Source: Plazaster borealis
Lineage: Eukaryota > Echinodermata > Asteroidea > Forcipulatida > Labidiasteridae
Assembly (NCBI GenBank): GCA_021014325.1
Contig: CM037461.1
Location: 12,801,501-12,865,500 of the forward strand
Length of the DNA: 64,000 bases
Direction of reading: 5' to 3'
Both the position numbers and the translations under genes were made by a program. The stretch's first letter is position 1, and each line of letters opens with the position of its first letter. Shown in pieces: positions 1 to 11,543 of this stretch. The notes under the pieces were generated by a model. The model ran no database searches, was not told where the DNA came from, and saw only the letters and a list, made by a program, of their open reading frames with translations.

Positions 1-1070
1 AGCCTGTATTACAGTAGGCCCACAGCTACAGTAGATCTACATACTAACACACCTGAATAATAAGATACAATGGTGAGATTCATAGAGTTTTAGTCCATTG
101 CCCAGAGGGTGAAATTTTTTCTTGGTTGGGGAAATTTGAGGAATTATTATTGTTGTTGGTTGTTATTTACAAAATTAAATACATAAATGTAGACCCCAAA
201 TCACAACCTATATATGATATCCCTTCAGCTTCACCTAAAATTAGATTTCATGTTAAGGGCTTGCTAGTATGGTATGGTCCCCTACACGGACGTAGGTTAA
301 TTCTCAAGAGTATAAGACTCCCTCTGTAGTGTTAGTGAATGATGTTTGAAAATTGTATAGTTCTTGACACTAAGTGGTATAATATTTAAAAATATGTGGT
401 AATTATGGTAGCATGAGCTACATTTGACTTAGTTTTACAATATATATTTTTTTCCATCATAAAATCATTAGTAAACTCCATATGCAACATTATTATGGAA
501 TAATATTGACCCTTTGAAAAAAAAATTTAAAGTTGAAAGTATCGGTGAGTGTTACGTAGGTAATTGCATGATAACATTACCTTTAGTTTAGAACATTCGT
601 CATTAAATGGAGTAACATGCATATGCTTGAATAAAATTAACAGTAAAATTAGAAGTTAGTATACATTTTATATGACTGCTAACACGCTCCGTATTGGAAT
701 GATATATACTTGATGCTTTTAGTTGAAGTGGCCATTATATAGTCAACAGCAAAATACAATGAAACTTAAAAGTTTAAAATATCATGATTGAGGCTTGAAA
801 ATTTCATATATTTTCACACTAAAAACTATTTTTCGATTTTGTTGGGGGGGGGAATGTCTTCTGTTACCCAATACTGTATAAAGATTAATTACTACTTGAA
901 CATGATAAGAGGAATTTTTTTGATTGGTCCTCTGTAGTTTTTAACTTTAAAAATGAAGACCTTTTCGGGGGATGGTAAGGAAATGGAATACTAAATACCA
1001 TGTTCATAACACTAGGAACATGTAATAGTCTCTTTTATATCATGAAGTATTGTTTGTTGTGAAAAGGACT
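1..1070. other. AT-rich DNA without recognisable gene
   Basis: I see no coding region, RNA gene or clear repeat here. The stretch is AT-rich with short homopolymer runs (for example a G run near 843-850). The one open frame near its start, about 67 codons, has no recognisable domain. Confidence 0.5.
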
Positions 1071-1167
1071 AGTGTTAAGAACGGTCTTGTTGGTCTTGTA
1101 CCATGGAAGCTTTACATATACTTTGCTCAAAATGTTATTTAGACCCAAATACATGTATGTCTTTTTT

Positions 1168-2065
1168 CAGAAAATGGTGAAAATTCTAAAGAAGAGGACA
1201 GACGGGAAGTGTGTTTGTGGTGGTGTAGTTGGTGGGGGACATGGTAAGTTGTTCAAGTCTGTCATGTCTGAGCAGTCGTATCGTTCCCCTCCTGAATCAT
1301 TGAATTCATTTCATGGTAAATGTTTGTGTTGTCTTCCCTCCCATTCATCTATCATTTCATCGTCCTCTCATCCAAATGCCTTGAGGTTGGCACCTCCTCT
1401 TGGAAGTCGTCCAGCTCTTTCTGTGGGGCTGTGCGCAAACCAGTTGGCACACGCAGAATGTGTGTTTGTCTCCCAAGAATTTCAAGGTGATAGTGCTTTG
1501 GATTCTAACCTAACGGGAACCAGGGTGGTAGTGCCTTGCAACTGGAAAGATAAGCATTAAAGGTGCAAACAATTGAATGAAGCAAATGGAAAACAAATGA
1601 ATGAAGCAAAAGAAAAAGCAATGAAGGTGGTAGTGCCTAACACAAATGAAAAAGCAACGAAGGTGGTAGTGCCTAACGTAACAACTGAAGCAAATGAGAA
1701 AGCAAATGAGATGGCAAATATTGTAACAAATGAAACAAATGTAGAATTGGACAGAATTGTATGAAAACTGGAAAGAATTAACAGAATATATGAATACTAT
1801 GAATGAGGCTTGGAATGTCATTGACTCTAACTGCAATGCTATCGGTGAACTTGTGAAGAAAGTAAATGTGATCTTGAAAAACAAAGTTGGTAAGAGAAGA
1901 AATTATCACAGTGGAAGGAAAGTGCTTGGGACATTTTACTGTGGGAAAAGTAAATTAACAACAGTATTGCCTAGAAAGCCAACAAAATCAGAGCAAAGGA
2001 CTAAATATAAGACTAAGTGTGATTGCTGTTTGCGAGAAGAAATGACAAGCGTGGTAGAAGTGTAA
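1168..2065 (+). pseudogene. Probable N-terminal leader of the Helentron protein, broken, with short repeats
   Basis: Several overlapping frames lead into the large open frame at 2023. Around 1573-1764 the peptide carries a short repeat with the core NEKATKVVVPN, seen at DNA level as three copies of GGTGGTAGTGCCT (near 1523, 1627 and 1659). From 1757 another frame continues with a Lys-rich, Cys-containing tail. The frame changes twice before 2023. I recognise no domain. Its position directly upstream of the PHD-like finger suggests it is the decayed start of the same protein, but it could also be unrelated flanking sequence. Confidence 0.35.
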
Positions 2066-4791
2066 ATGTGAAAGAAGTGAAGATGCAAGAGAAAATACAG
2101 AAGAATATTTATTGTCATACCAAGAGATCAATCCATAGAATTGTGAAGAAAATGGATGATAATGCAAAAACTGGAGGAGTGAACAACAAATCTGAAAGAG
2201 ACCCTAGAAATGTGATGAAAAAGATTAAGAAAGGTAAAGATGTCATGAATATTTGTAGTTTAACTGCAAGTAAGTCTAAAGGTAATACACTTGATACCAA
2301 ACAGATGCATAATGTGAAGGAAAAGTGTGACAATGACAAGATTTGTTGGATTTGTGATCAAGTAAATAGATCAGGTGACATGAAAGAAATGCAGTGTGAT
2401 AAATGTCATGTGTGGTTTCACTTAAGTTGTGCAAGGTTTCTCAACATGAATGACACTTTAATTAATAGAACTGCGTGTTGGATTTGTTGTAAATGTGGAC
2501 AATCAAATTATTGTGACAACTTGTTTGATGATTTTGGTATTCCTACAGATGTGAATGAGTTTGATTTGATTGCAAATGATGAAGCACAGCAGTGGTGCAA
2601 TGATGCGACTGAGCCATTGATCAATCCAAACAAAGTGAGGATATATGTAAGTAAATTAAAGATTAAAGGGACTGAAGAAACGAATCATGACAAGTCAAAT
2701 GTCAAGTTAAGACACCAAGTCATAGTTGAACAAAGTGGAGAATATAATTTAAGAAGCAATAAAACAAAAACAGCACCAACAAAGAAGTCAGATGAAACTC
2801 TGACAAATACAGAAAGTAAGGAACATACATTGAACACGAAACAGAAATATATTAATGTTATTAAAGAACCCGAAATGTGTAAAGCAAAAAAGAGGTCATT
2901 ACCACCTTTTAAAGAATTAAGTGAAAAGAAAAGAAAGAAAGAAGTAACATGCATATCAACAATGAGTGTAACTGTACAAGGACATTTTCACCAAGGTCAT
3001 TTGAAATTTGGTGTAAATACTGGCAAGCAGTGTGTAGCAAATAGCTTATGTGCAATGATGTACAGTTGTATTAAAGAAATGAAACAATGGACAAGTTATG
3101 ACTTGGATTTGATATTGAATACTGGTGATGAACTGTATGGTCATTTATCTAGAAGTTCCACAATCAACAATGACTACTTGCTAATTAGTGAATTGCCCAA
3201 TGAACTTGTTGTATTTGACAAAAGCTACACAATGACCTATTATGAATCAATAAGTGGGATGTTTGATGATGATGGTAATTTGTCTGAATTTAACATGATT
3301 GAATTAAACAAAGCTCTTGAGCAAACATTGGAGAGATATAATGCATGTTTCATATGTTTTCATGACAATACATTTGGTGTGATATCACAAAGTGGACTGT
3401 ATTATATTTTTGATTCGTGTTCCAGAAACTGTAATGGCTGTCAGGTGCAAGATGGGAAAAGTTTGATGAAATGTGCACCGATTGGGCAAGATGTTTACAG
3501 GTATTGTACTCAATTGGGGCAATCGATGAACTTGTCTAGAAATGAACAATTTGAAATTACTGGAGTTACTCTTTGTCAAGACAATGATGTTTGTACAAGT
3601 GTCAGTGAAGAAGAAGATAATTCAAATAAGAGGTCATTATTATCTTGTAATGAATTGAATGACAAGAAATTGAAGAAACATGTTGAGTCAACTGGAATGA
3701 AGAACTTTGCTGCACAGGGACATTTCCATCAATGTGATTTGAGATTCGGTGCAAATACTGGGAAACAGTGTGTTGCAAATAGCTTGTGTGCAATGATGTA
3801 CAGTCACATTAAAGAATTGACACATTGGAGAAGTCACGACATGGATTTGGTGTTGAATACTGGTGATGAATTGTATGGCCATTTATCTAACGGTTGTACA
3901 ATGAACAATGACTATTTGTTAATTAATGAATTGCCCAATGAATTACTTGCTTTCAACAAAACATTCACGATGATTTATCATGAATTGGTCAGTGGTGTTT
4001 TAAAAGATGATGGTAATTTCTCTGAATTTAACTTGATTCAGCTAAACAGGGCCCTCGAACAAACATTGCAGAAGTATAAGTCATGTTTCATATGTTTTAA
4101 TGGGAATACATTTGCTGTAATTGCTGAAGATAATGTGTATTACATATTTGATTCACATTCCAGAGATTGCAATGGTCATCAAGTAAGTGATGGAAGAAGT
4201 CTGATGAAATGTGCACTCACCTGGCAAGATGTACACAGGTACTGTACTCAATTGGTTATTTCAATGAATTTACGTGTCGATGAACAATTTGAAATTAGTG
4301 GTGTGACAATTTGCAAAGATAGTTCAAATGAAAATAGATGTTTTGTTGATGCTGCTAAAGATGTTGAGAAGGGGAGAAATATTTTAGAAACCCAAGGTAT
4401 AGAAGAAATATCATATGAAATGTGGGATGGAGGTAACCATGCTTGTGATTGTAAATCGTCATATGACAATATTAGTGGCTTGAAACATGAGGAGATGACC
4501 AATGAAGATAGAAATAGCCATGGTGAAGACAGTGATGGTATTGAAATGGTAGTAGTAACTCCAGCAGCATGCTTTCAGTTTGTTCCACTAAGCTATGAAC
4601 ATAAGACATCTTTATGCAAATCACTTGGAATTGGCAGATATTCAGAGTCAGTACTTACAGAAGAATGTGCAACAATCGGGCGTCCTGATCGTATAAGAAA
4701 TATTCAAGGTGATGGAAATTGTTTTTTTCAGGGCTATTTCATATGCTGTTTCTGGTAGTGAACGTAGCCATATGCGATTGAGACTAGCTAC
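2023..4791 (+). pseudogene. Helentron protein, N-terminal part: PHD-like finger, two C76-like peptidase domains, start of OTU
   Basis: A 911-codon open frame. Residues ~108-159 form a Cys/His-rich PHD-like finger (CWIC...CDKCHVWFHLSC...CWICCKC). Two homologous blocks follow, at ~320-500 and ~566-745. Each opens with GHFHQ, carries a Gly-Lys-Gln-Cys nucleophile motif (C337 and C583) and ends in a Phe-Asp-Ser motif, as in the herpesvirus UL36-like deubiquitinase fold found in many transposons. The second block keeps the expected histidine (D710-S-H712); the first has cysteine there (D464-S-C466), so it is probably inactive. At 896-900 the OTU nucleophile motif GDGNC starts. The frame then breaks in a T7 run (about 4722-4728) and the OTU domain continues one frame over until the LTR element cuts it at 4791. 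These cysteine peptidases are thought to protect or process element proteins; that role is inferred. Confidence 0.8.
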
Positions 4792-5651
4792 TGTTATGAG
4801 ACCCTAATACATGTACATGTAATTACGTGTATACAACGCACGCTGTCAATCATTTTCTGTGTGTAAGTCCGTTGACCCTAGTGGGCGGCGTTAATCCGTT
4901 ATGAAGGATCTAGAATGATCTAGGCTCTGGAAGTTTGAAGTTAGTTTTAGAACTTTCCAGAAAACAACACAAATCCTTTATATACAGGCTGGGGATCAAT
5001 CTTCGGGGGGACACAAATACTCAAGACTGGTGGAAGCTACGACTTCTGTGATTGTGATTCAACTCATTGGAGGAGCTTTTGGTAGAGTTCGCTTTTGACC
5101 GAGTGCAGTTAAAGAGCTTAATTTAAATCCGGAAAGGACAGTTTCGAACTTAATCTACAGTTCGGTATTTTGGGGTCTTCTTTCCCATATTTTGTGGCGG
5201 GTGTCAGATTGTGTACCCGTCGTTGTTTCGTCTTCTTCTGGACATTTTATCGGAGTGAGTTTACCCCGTGATAGCTCAAAGTCACATCGGCAAAGAACTG
5301 ATTTATCGCCCCTGGAGTTGATGGTTTTAGAGCCAGTGTATGTGATCCTCGCTGTATCTTCTGTTGCTGTGATCCTCGCCTGTATTTCATCCAGGTTGAC
5401 GTATTAGCCCGTAAGATACTTATGTTGTATAAGATCCATTTTAATGTACACTTGTTTTATGCAATCAGTGTATGTTTGTTAAACCAAATCGGTAACTGAA
5501 GTGGTTGATAGTTTTATCATTAAATCACTTGGATTCTGTGTTCTTATACATCAGTGTCACCTTGTTTGATTTCTTTGTTGCATCTGAGAAAATTCAGGCT
5601 TTTTGAGTGATTTATATTCACGGATAGTTTGGAGATTTTTGGATCGTAACA
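4792..5651 (+). repeat. 5' LTR of the Gmr1-like element
   Basis: 860 bp, TGTTATGAG at the left end and CGTAACA at the right. It matches 10696-11543 almost throughout. The block 4986-5023 (38 bp) is replaced by an unrelated 26-bp block in the 3' LTR. A 71-codon open frame in both LTRs (5192-5407 here) is probably chance. Confidence 0.93.
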
Positions 5652-5654
5652 AAT

Positions 5655-5672
5655 TGGGGGCCTGTCCGGGAA
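5655..5672 (+). promoter_or_regulatory. Primer binding site, tRNA-Pro-like
   Basis: Three bases after the 5' LTR comes TGGGGGCCTGTCCGGGAA. It differs from the complement of the tRNA-Pro 3' end at about three of 18 positions, so proline tRNA is the likely primer for minus-strand synthesis. Confidence 0.7.
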
Positions 5673-5762
5673 ATCGAACAAAAATAAGCCGTATATTTCT
5701 GTGTACAATTGTCAAACAAGGTTGCACATTTTATTGTTACTAGTCTGTAGTGTTGTATAAAA

Positions 5763-7646
5763 ATGGCTAGTGAGTTTGATGCACAAGCTTTCGTGGATTC
5801 TGAAGATTTGTCAATCGAGAAGTTGCAACAGTTATCAAAAGACGAGTTGCACGGAGTTGCCAAACACGTTCATGTAGAAATTTCTAGAAGTGCCAAAAAG
5901 GCAAAACTAGTGAACGTTCTAGTGGGAGTACTGAACTTAGAGTTGTCTCAGTCTCCGCAGACTTTTGATCGAGAAATTGAGCTTGCAAAAATTGAGCTTG
6001 AAAAGGAAAGGCTCAGGCTTGAGTTTGAAGAAAAAGAAAGAGAAAGTCGAGAAAGAGAAAAAGAAAAAGAAAGAGAAAGTCAAGAAAGAGAAAAAGAAAG
6101 AGAAAGTCGAGAAAGAGAAAAAGAAAGAGAAAGTCAAGAAAGAGAAAAAGATAAAGAAAGAGAACTTGAACTACGAAGGCTTGAACTCAAAGAAAAGGAA
6201 AAGGAACAAGAATTTGAACTGCGTAAGCTTGAATTAGAAGTGGGTTCAAAGAAAGGCAAGGAGAGAACTCCAATTGATTTTGATCTAGCGAAAAACGTGA
6301 GGTTGGTGCCAAAATTCAACGAACACGATGTTGATACGTATTTTCTGTCGTTTGAGAAGATAGCCAAAACTCTTAGTTGGCCTGAGAAATATTGGCCTTT
6401 GCTCCTGCAGAGCACTTTTGTGGGTAAAGCTCAGAAAGTCTATGCCACACTTTCAGAGGACCAATGTAGTAAATATTCTACGGTTAAGGCATCCATTTTA
6501 AATGCGTATGAGTTGGTTCCTGAGGCGTATAGACAGAAATTTAGAAAACTGACTAGATTGAATGGCCAGACCTTTGTTGAATTCGCTAGACAGAAGGAAA
6601 TTGTTTTTGATCGATGGTATCAGTCTCTCAAATGTGAGAAAAATTTTGAGGAGTTAAAAGAAGTGGTCCTCATGGAAGAATTCAAAACCAGTGTCCCTCT
6701 GAGTATCCAAACCCATTTGGAAGAACACAAGATCACCAAATTAAAGAAAGCTGCAGTGGTAGCTGATGATTATGAATTAACTCATAAAATGAGTATGGGC
6801 AAAACTAATTTCCAGTCAAAGGGTTTTTACAAAAACACTGAGAAGGGCAAGTCAGGTTCCGAGGCACAGTCTGGCCTTGAAAGTCCAAAGAAGCCTTCAT
6901 CACCGAGTGGAGCCAAGGACGACCAGAAGAAGTCTTTTCCTCAGTGTGATTACTGTCATAAGAAGGGTCACACGAAGGCGAGATGTTTCAAGTTCATCGC
7001 TGACGAGCGAGGGCGGTCTGAAAAGCCTGTCGCTTTTGTCCGTAAGGACACTCTACTTCGTAGGAAGTCCGGTGAGGCCGATGGCAACCGTGTTTCTTCT
7101 TCGAAGATATCTGATGAAATCAACAAAGTTGATGAAATCTACAAAGATTTTGTTCATTGTGGTGATGTGTCGTGTGTGTCTGATGTAGCCGACAGTCCAG
7201 TTGTTATCCTAAGGGACACATGCGCGTCACAGTCACTGATGCTGGAGGATGTGTTGTCATTGTCTCCAGACAGTTCGCTAAATGCGACAATGTTGATTCA
7301 AGGTATTGGGGGTAACTTTATGCCTGTCCCGTTGCATGAGGTAAATTTGAAATGTGATTTGTTCACTGGCCCTGTGGATGTTGGAGTTGTTCCTAGTCTA
7401 CCGATGAAAGGTGTCGGATTATTGCTAGGTAATGACGTTGCGGGAGGTAAAGTGTCGGCATCCCCTATTGTTTCTGGTGAACCTGTGGATGAGCCAGAAA
7501 TTCATGCTTTGGAGGAAGAGTTTCCAGAAATCTTCCCCGAATGTGCAGTGACGAGATCTCAGATGAAGCAAGCGGAAAAGGAGGTTGCAGAGTCAGTGCC
7601 TATAGAGGAGGACTCTGGTGTTTGGCTGGCTGAAACCTTTTTTTAG
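5763..7646 (+). CDS. gag: Gag-protease of the Gmr1-like element
   Basis: 627 codons, starting 111 bp after the LTR. Residues ~70-165 are a highly charged Glu/Arg/Lys coiled coil built from repeats of REKE. Residues ~190-350 resemble the capsid region from which the vertebrate SCAN domain was derived; Gmr1-like elements are the proposed donors of SCAN. A CCHC zinc knuckle (CDYCHKKGHTKARC) lies near residue 400. An aspartic protease segment begins at ~484 with D-T-C-A, where a retropepsin normally has D-T/S-G-A; one base change would explain this and it may inactivate the enzyme. The frame ends in a T7 run at 7639-7645, where the next frame overlaps by 29 bp. Confidence 0.88.
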   Translation: MASEFDAQAFVDSEDLSIEKLQQLSKDELHGVAKHVHVEISRSAKKAKLVNVLVGVLNLELSQSPQTFDREIELAKIELEKERLRLEFEEKERESREREKEKERESQEREKERESREREKERESQEREKDKERELELRRLELKEKEKEQEFELRKLELEVGSKKGKERTPIDFDLAKNVRLVPKFNEHDVDTYFLSFEKIAKTLSWPEKYWPLLLQSTFVGKAQKVYATLSEDQCSKYSTVKASILNAYELVPEAYRQKFRKLTRLNGQTFVEFARQKEIVFDRWYQSLKCEKNFEELKEVVLMEEFKTSVPLSIQTHLEEHKITKLKKAAVVADDYELTHKMSMGKTNFQSKGFYKNTEKGKSGSEAQSGLESPKKPSSPSGAKDDQKKSFPQCDYCHKKGHTKARCFKFIADERGRSEKPVAFVRKDTLLRRKSGEADGNRVSSSKISDEINKVDEIYKDFVHCGDVSCVSDVADSPVVILRDTCASQSLMLEDVLSLSPDSSLNATMLIQGIGGNFMPVPLHEVNLKCDLFTGPVDVGVVPSLPMKGVGLLLGNDVAGGKVSASPIVSGEPVDEPEIHALEEEFPEIFPECAVTRSQMKQAEKEVAESVPIEEDSGVWLAETFF

Positions 7647-10483
7647 TGATTTAGAAGAGAAGGAGGGAGTGTCTCAAGATGCTAAGTTTAGCCGATCCTC
7701 GCTGATAGAGCAGCAGAAAGCGGACCCAGATCTGAGGAAGCTCACCCAGACAGCGTGTTCTGAGGAAGAGGCTCAAGGGGTTCCGGAATGCTACTACATC
7801 AAGTCTGGCGTGTTAATGAGGAAATGGAGACCTACCCAGAAACCAGCTGATGAAGAATGGAGTATTGTTCATCAAATTGTTGTTCCTCCATGTTACCGTG
7901 ATGAGATCTTGAGAATCGCTCACGAAATTCCGGTTGCGGGTCATCTTGGTATCAGAAAGACTCAAGCTAGAGTCATGGCTCATTTTTATGGGCCTAAGCT
8001 ACACCAAGATGTGGTGGAATTCTGCAAGACGTGCCATACATGTCAGATGGTGGGAAAGCCACAGCCATCGATCAAGCCTGCACCGATGATACCGATTCCT
8101 GCGTTTGATGAGCCGTTTACGAGAGTCCTGGTGGATTGTGTGGGTCCTCTACCGCGGACGAAGTCCGGGCATCAGTATTTGTTGACCATAATGGATTTGT
8201 CAACCAGATTTCCAGAGGCCATTCCACTGAGGAAGATAACAGCCAAAGTTGTTGTTGAGGCTCTTATGCAGTTTTTCACAAAATATGGTTTACCAAAAGA
8301 AGTGCAGTCCGATCAGGGGTCTAACTTCATGTCGGGTGTGTTTCAGGAAGTTCTGCGTGAGCTGGGAATCAAGCAGTTAAAATCATCTGCATATCATCCG
8401 CAGTCTTAAGGAGCTCTAGAGAGGTACCACCAAACCCTCAAGAATATGATAAGGGCTTACTGCGAGGATTTCCCAGAAGATTGGGACAAAGGAATTCCCT
8501 TCCTGTTGTTTGCAACTAGGGACTCGCCGAACGAGTCAACTGGTTTTACTCCGTTTGAGTTGGTCTACAGTCATGAGGTGAGGGGGCCTTTGAAACTCAT
8601 TAAGGAGAGGGTTTTGTCAGAGGAGGAGGAGACCAATCTGCTCGACTATGTGTCAAACTTTAAGGAGAGGTTGTCTAGTGCATGTTCTGTGGCACAAGAA
8701 CATCTGAAAGTGTCTCAACGGGTCATGAAGACGAGAGCAGACAGGAAATCTGAAGTCCGCATCTTTAAACCCGGCGAAAAAGTGCTAGTGCTGTTGCCTC
8801 TGCCTGGCGACCCCCTTAAAGCAAAGTTTAGTGGGCCCTACTGTGTCAAAAAGAAACTCAAAGAAGTCAATTACGTAATCAGTACCCCAGACCGAAGAAA
8901 GGGCCAAAGAGTTTGTCATGTTAACATGCTCAAGAAGTATTTTGAGCGTGATAATTCTGGCCAGCCTGTGGGGGTAGCTGTCATTGAGGCAAAACCTGAC
9001 GATGACAACTCATGCAATGAAGACTTGGAGACAAAAACGTCTGAACTTGAATTTTTAGCTGTTCAGCTTTCTAACTCTGAAATTCTTGCTAATTTGGACG
9101 AAATCCTTGGTTATTTGCACAATGATGAACGGAAAGATTTATCAAACCTACTCCAGAGGTACAAGCAAGTTTGTTCTGACAAACCAGGTCGTACGTCGGT
9201 AGCAGTTCATGATGTTGATGTCGGAAAGTCAAGACCTATAAAACAAGCTCCCTACCGACTTAACCCGGACAAGTTAGCCAAGGTTCGGGAGGAGGTTAAA
9301 TTCATGATAAAACATGACATTATCGAACCTAGTCAGAGTTCTTGGAGTTCTCCCATTGTCATGGTACCAAAGCCAGACGGTACTCTTAGATTTTGTATAG
9401 ATTATAGAAAAGTCAATGCAGAAACTAAGACGGATTCTTATCCGATCCCGAGGTTGGAAGATTGTATTGATCGAGTGGGAAATTCGGCGTTTGTCAGTAA
9501 AATAGATCTGTTGAAAGGTTATTGGCAGGTGCCCTTGACTGACCGAGCCAAAGAAATTTCTGCATTTGTGACACCCGATGGTCTCTACCAATGTAAAACA
9601 ATGCCCTTTGGGATGAAAAACGCCCCGGCTACGTTTCAGAGAATGATGAGCCAAGTCATTGCTGGGCTGGACAATTGTGTTGTCTATATTGATGACATTT
9701 TGGTATACAGCGATAACTGGAAAGACCATCTGAAACACTTGGGTGCCCTGTTTGATAAGCTTTCTAAAGCAAACTTGGTGGCGAATCTCAAAAAGAGTGA
9801 GTTTGCCAAAGCAACGGTGACCTACTTAGGTCATGTGGTCGGTCAGGGTCACGTGCTACCCCGAGTAGCAAAGATCAAAGCTATTCAAGAATTTCCCATG
9901 CCCACAGGAAAGAGAGAATTGATGAGATTCCTGGGTATGAGTGGACAGAAAGTTTGTTCCAAACTTTAGCACCATTGCGACTCCATTGACTCAACTTTTA
10001 CAGAAGAATGTAAAGTTTGTTTGGTCTGACTCTTGTCAAAAGGCGTTTGATATTTTAAAGGCCATTCTGACAAACGAACCAGTTCTGGCTGCACCAAATT
10101 TTGACAAGGCGTTCAGAATAGCCATTGACGCCAGTGATGTTGGTGTCGGAGCAGTTTTGCTCCAAGATGATGAGTCTGGAATCGAGCGACCTATCAGTTA
10201 CTTTTCAAAGAAACTGAACAAATACCAGGCAAAATACTCCACCATCGAAAAAGAGGCGTTAGGTTTAGTTCTTGCCCTACAACACTTTGAGGTGTATGTA
10301 ACGAATGGTGCTGGGGAGACGATCATTTATACTGATCATAACCCATTTGTGTTTTTGGAGAAATTCAAAACCAAGAACCAGAGGTTATTCCGCTGGTATT
10401 TGATTTTGCAACCATATCCACTCAAGATTGTTCATATCGCTGGGAAGAGCAATGTAATTGCGGATGCTCTGTCCAGAGTTTAG
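7618..10483 (+). pseudogene. pol: Pol of the Gmr1-like element: integrase, reverse transcriptase, RNase H (broken)
   Basis: The frame at 7618 is offset by one base from gag within a T7 run; this may be a slip or an old indel. The HHCC zinc finger and integrase core (D in VDCVGPL, D in SDQGSN) run up to a TAA at 8407-8409, a single-base nonsense change just before the third catalytic acid. The same frame resumes at 8410 with the rest of integrase and its C-terminal domain, then reverse transcriptase (FCIDYRKVN, YIDDILVYS near 9683). At about 9950 a deletion of roughly five bases shifts the frame. RNase H follows at 9941-10483, with DAS, EKEA and TDHN motifs and the usual IADALSR end. Integrase before reverse transcriptase is the Gmr1 hallmark. 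Confidence 0.9.
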
Positions 10484-10686
10484 AATAATGTACTTAAACA
10501 CAATTGGTATTATTTCTGATGTGCTAAACCAGTAACAGTGTTTGTAAGATTATTGCTGTTAGCAGATTATGGTAAAATGTCTAAGTCGGACGTAACTAAA
10601 TTGCTTAAATTTTAAATAATTTAGAAATTTATGTTAACATTCCTTTTTGAAACGAAAATTTCCTTATGTAAATTTTCTTATTTTAT

Positions 10687-10695
10687 GGGGGGAGA
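10687..10695 (+). promoter_or_regulatory. Polypurine tract before the 3' LTR
   Basis: GGGGGGAGA lies directly against the first base of the 3' LTR, as needed for priming plus-strand synthesis. Confidence 0.75.
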
Positions 10696-11543
10696 TGTTA
10701 TGAGACCCTAATACATGTACATGTAATTAAGTGTATACAACGCACGCTGTCAATCATTTTCTGTGTGTAAGTCCGTTGACCCTAGTGGGCGGCGTTAATC
10801 CGTTATGAAGGATCTAGAATGATCTAGGCTCTGGAAGTTTGAAGTTAGTTTTAGAACTTTCCAGAAAACAACACAAATCCTTTATATACTTTATAAATAC
10901 ATAATCCTTTATATAAGACTGGTGGAAGCTACGACTTCTGTGATTGTGATTCAACTCGTTGGAGGAGCTTTTGGTAGAGTTCGCTTTTGACCGAGTGCAG
11001 TTAAAGAGCTTAATTTAAATCCGGAAAGGACAGTTTCGAACTTAATCTACAGTTCGGTATTTTGGGGTCTTCTTCCCCATATTTTGTGGCGGGTGTCAGA
11101 TTGTGTACCCGTCGTTGTTTCCTCTTCTTCTGGACATTTTATCGGAGTGAGTTTACCCCGTGATAGCTCAAAGTCACATCGGCAAAGAACTGATTTATCG
11201 CCCCTGGAGTTGATCGTTTTAGAGCCAGTGTATGTGATCCTCGCTGTATCTTCTGTTGCTGTGATCCTCGCCTGTATTTCATCCAGGTTGGCGTATTAGC
11301 CCGTAAGATACTTATGTTGTATAAGATCCATTTTAATGTACACTTGTTTTATGCAATCAGTGTATGTTTGTTAAACCAAATTGGTAACTGAAGTGGTTGA
11401 TAGTTTTATCATTAAATCACTTGGATTCTGTGTTCTTATACATCAGTGTCACCTTGTTTGATTTCTTTGTTGCATCTGAGAAAATTCAGGCTTTTTGAGT
11501 GATTTATATTCACGAATAGTTTGGAGATTTTTGGATCGTAACA
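10696..11543 (+). repeat. 3' LTR of the Gmr1-like element
   Basis: 848 bp, same TGTTA...TAACA ends as the 5' LTR. The block 10890-10915 replaces 4986-5023 of the 5' LTR and contains a local repeat of ATCCTTTATATA. Confidence 0.93.

Larger units (their letters stand above)
4792..11543 (+). mobile_element. Gmr1-like Ty3/gypsy LTR retrotransposon inserted in the OTU domain
   Basis: Two LTRs (4792-5651 and 10696-11543) start TGTTA and end TAACA and flank gag, protease, integrase, reverse transcriptase and RNase H in that order. Integrase before reverse transcriptase is copia-like and rare in Ty3/gypsy. It defines the Gmr1 group known from fish and invertebrate deuterostomes. The 4-bp sequence CTAC lies on both sides (4788-4791 and 11544-11547), and deleting the element plus one CTAC joins the two OTU halves in frame. 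The LTRs differ by roughly eight substitutions plus one replaced block, so insertion was fairly recent. Internal frames carry a T7 frame change, a nonsense codon and a small deletion, so this copy cannot move on its own. Confidence 0.93.

Noticed and set aside
4722..4735. Intron acceptor (TTTTTTTCAG) in the OTU domain instead of a frameshift
   Set aside because: The OTU motif runs straight across the site with only a one-base offset, so a T-run indel explains it without an intron.
5192..5407. 71-codon open frame in both LTRs (also 11084-11299)
   Set aside because: Present twice because the LTRs are duplicated; no domain and no reason to expect a gene there.
5937..6415. Phe/Ser-rich and Lys-rich frames overlapping gag
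   Set aside because: Shadows of the gag coiled-coil repeat in other frames.
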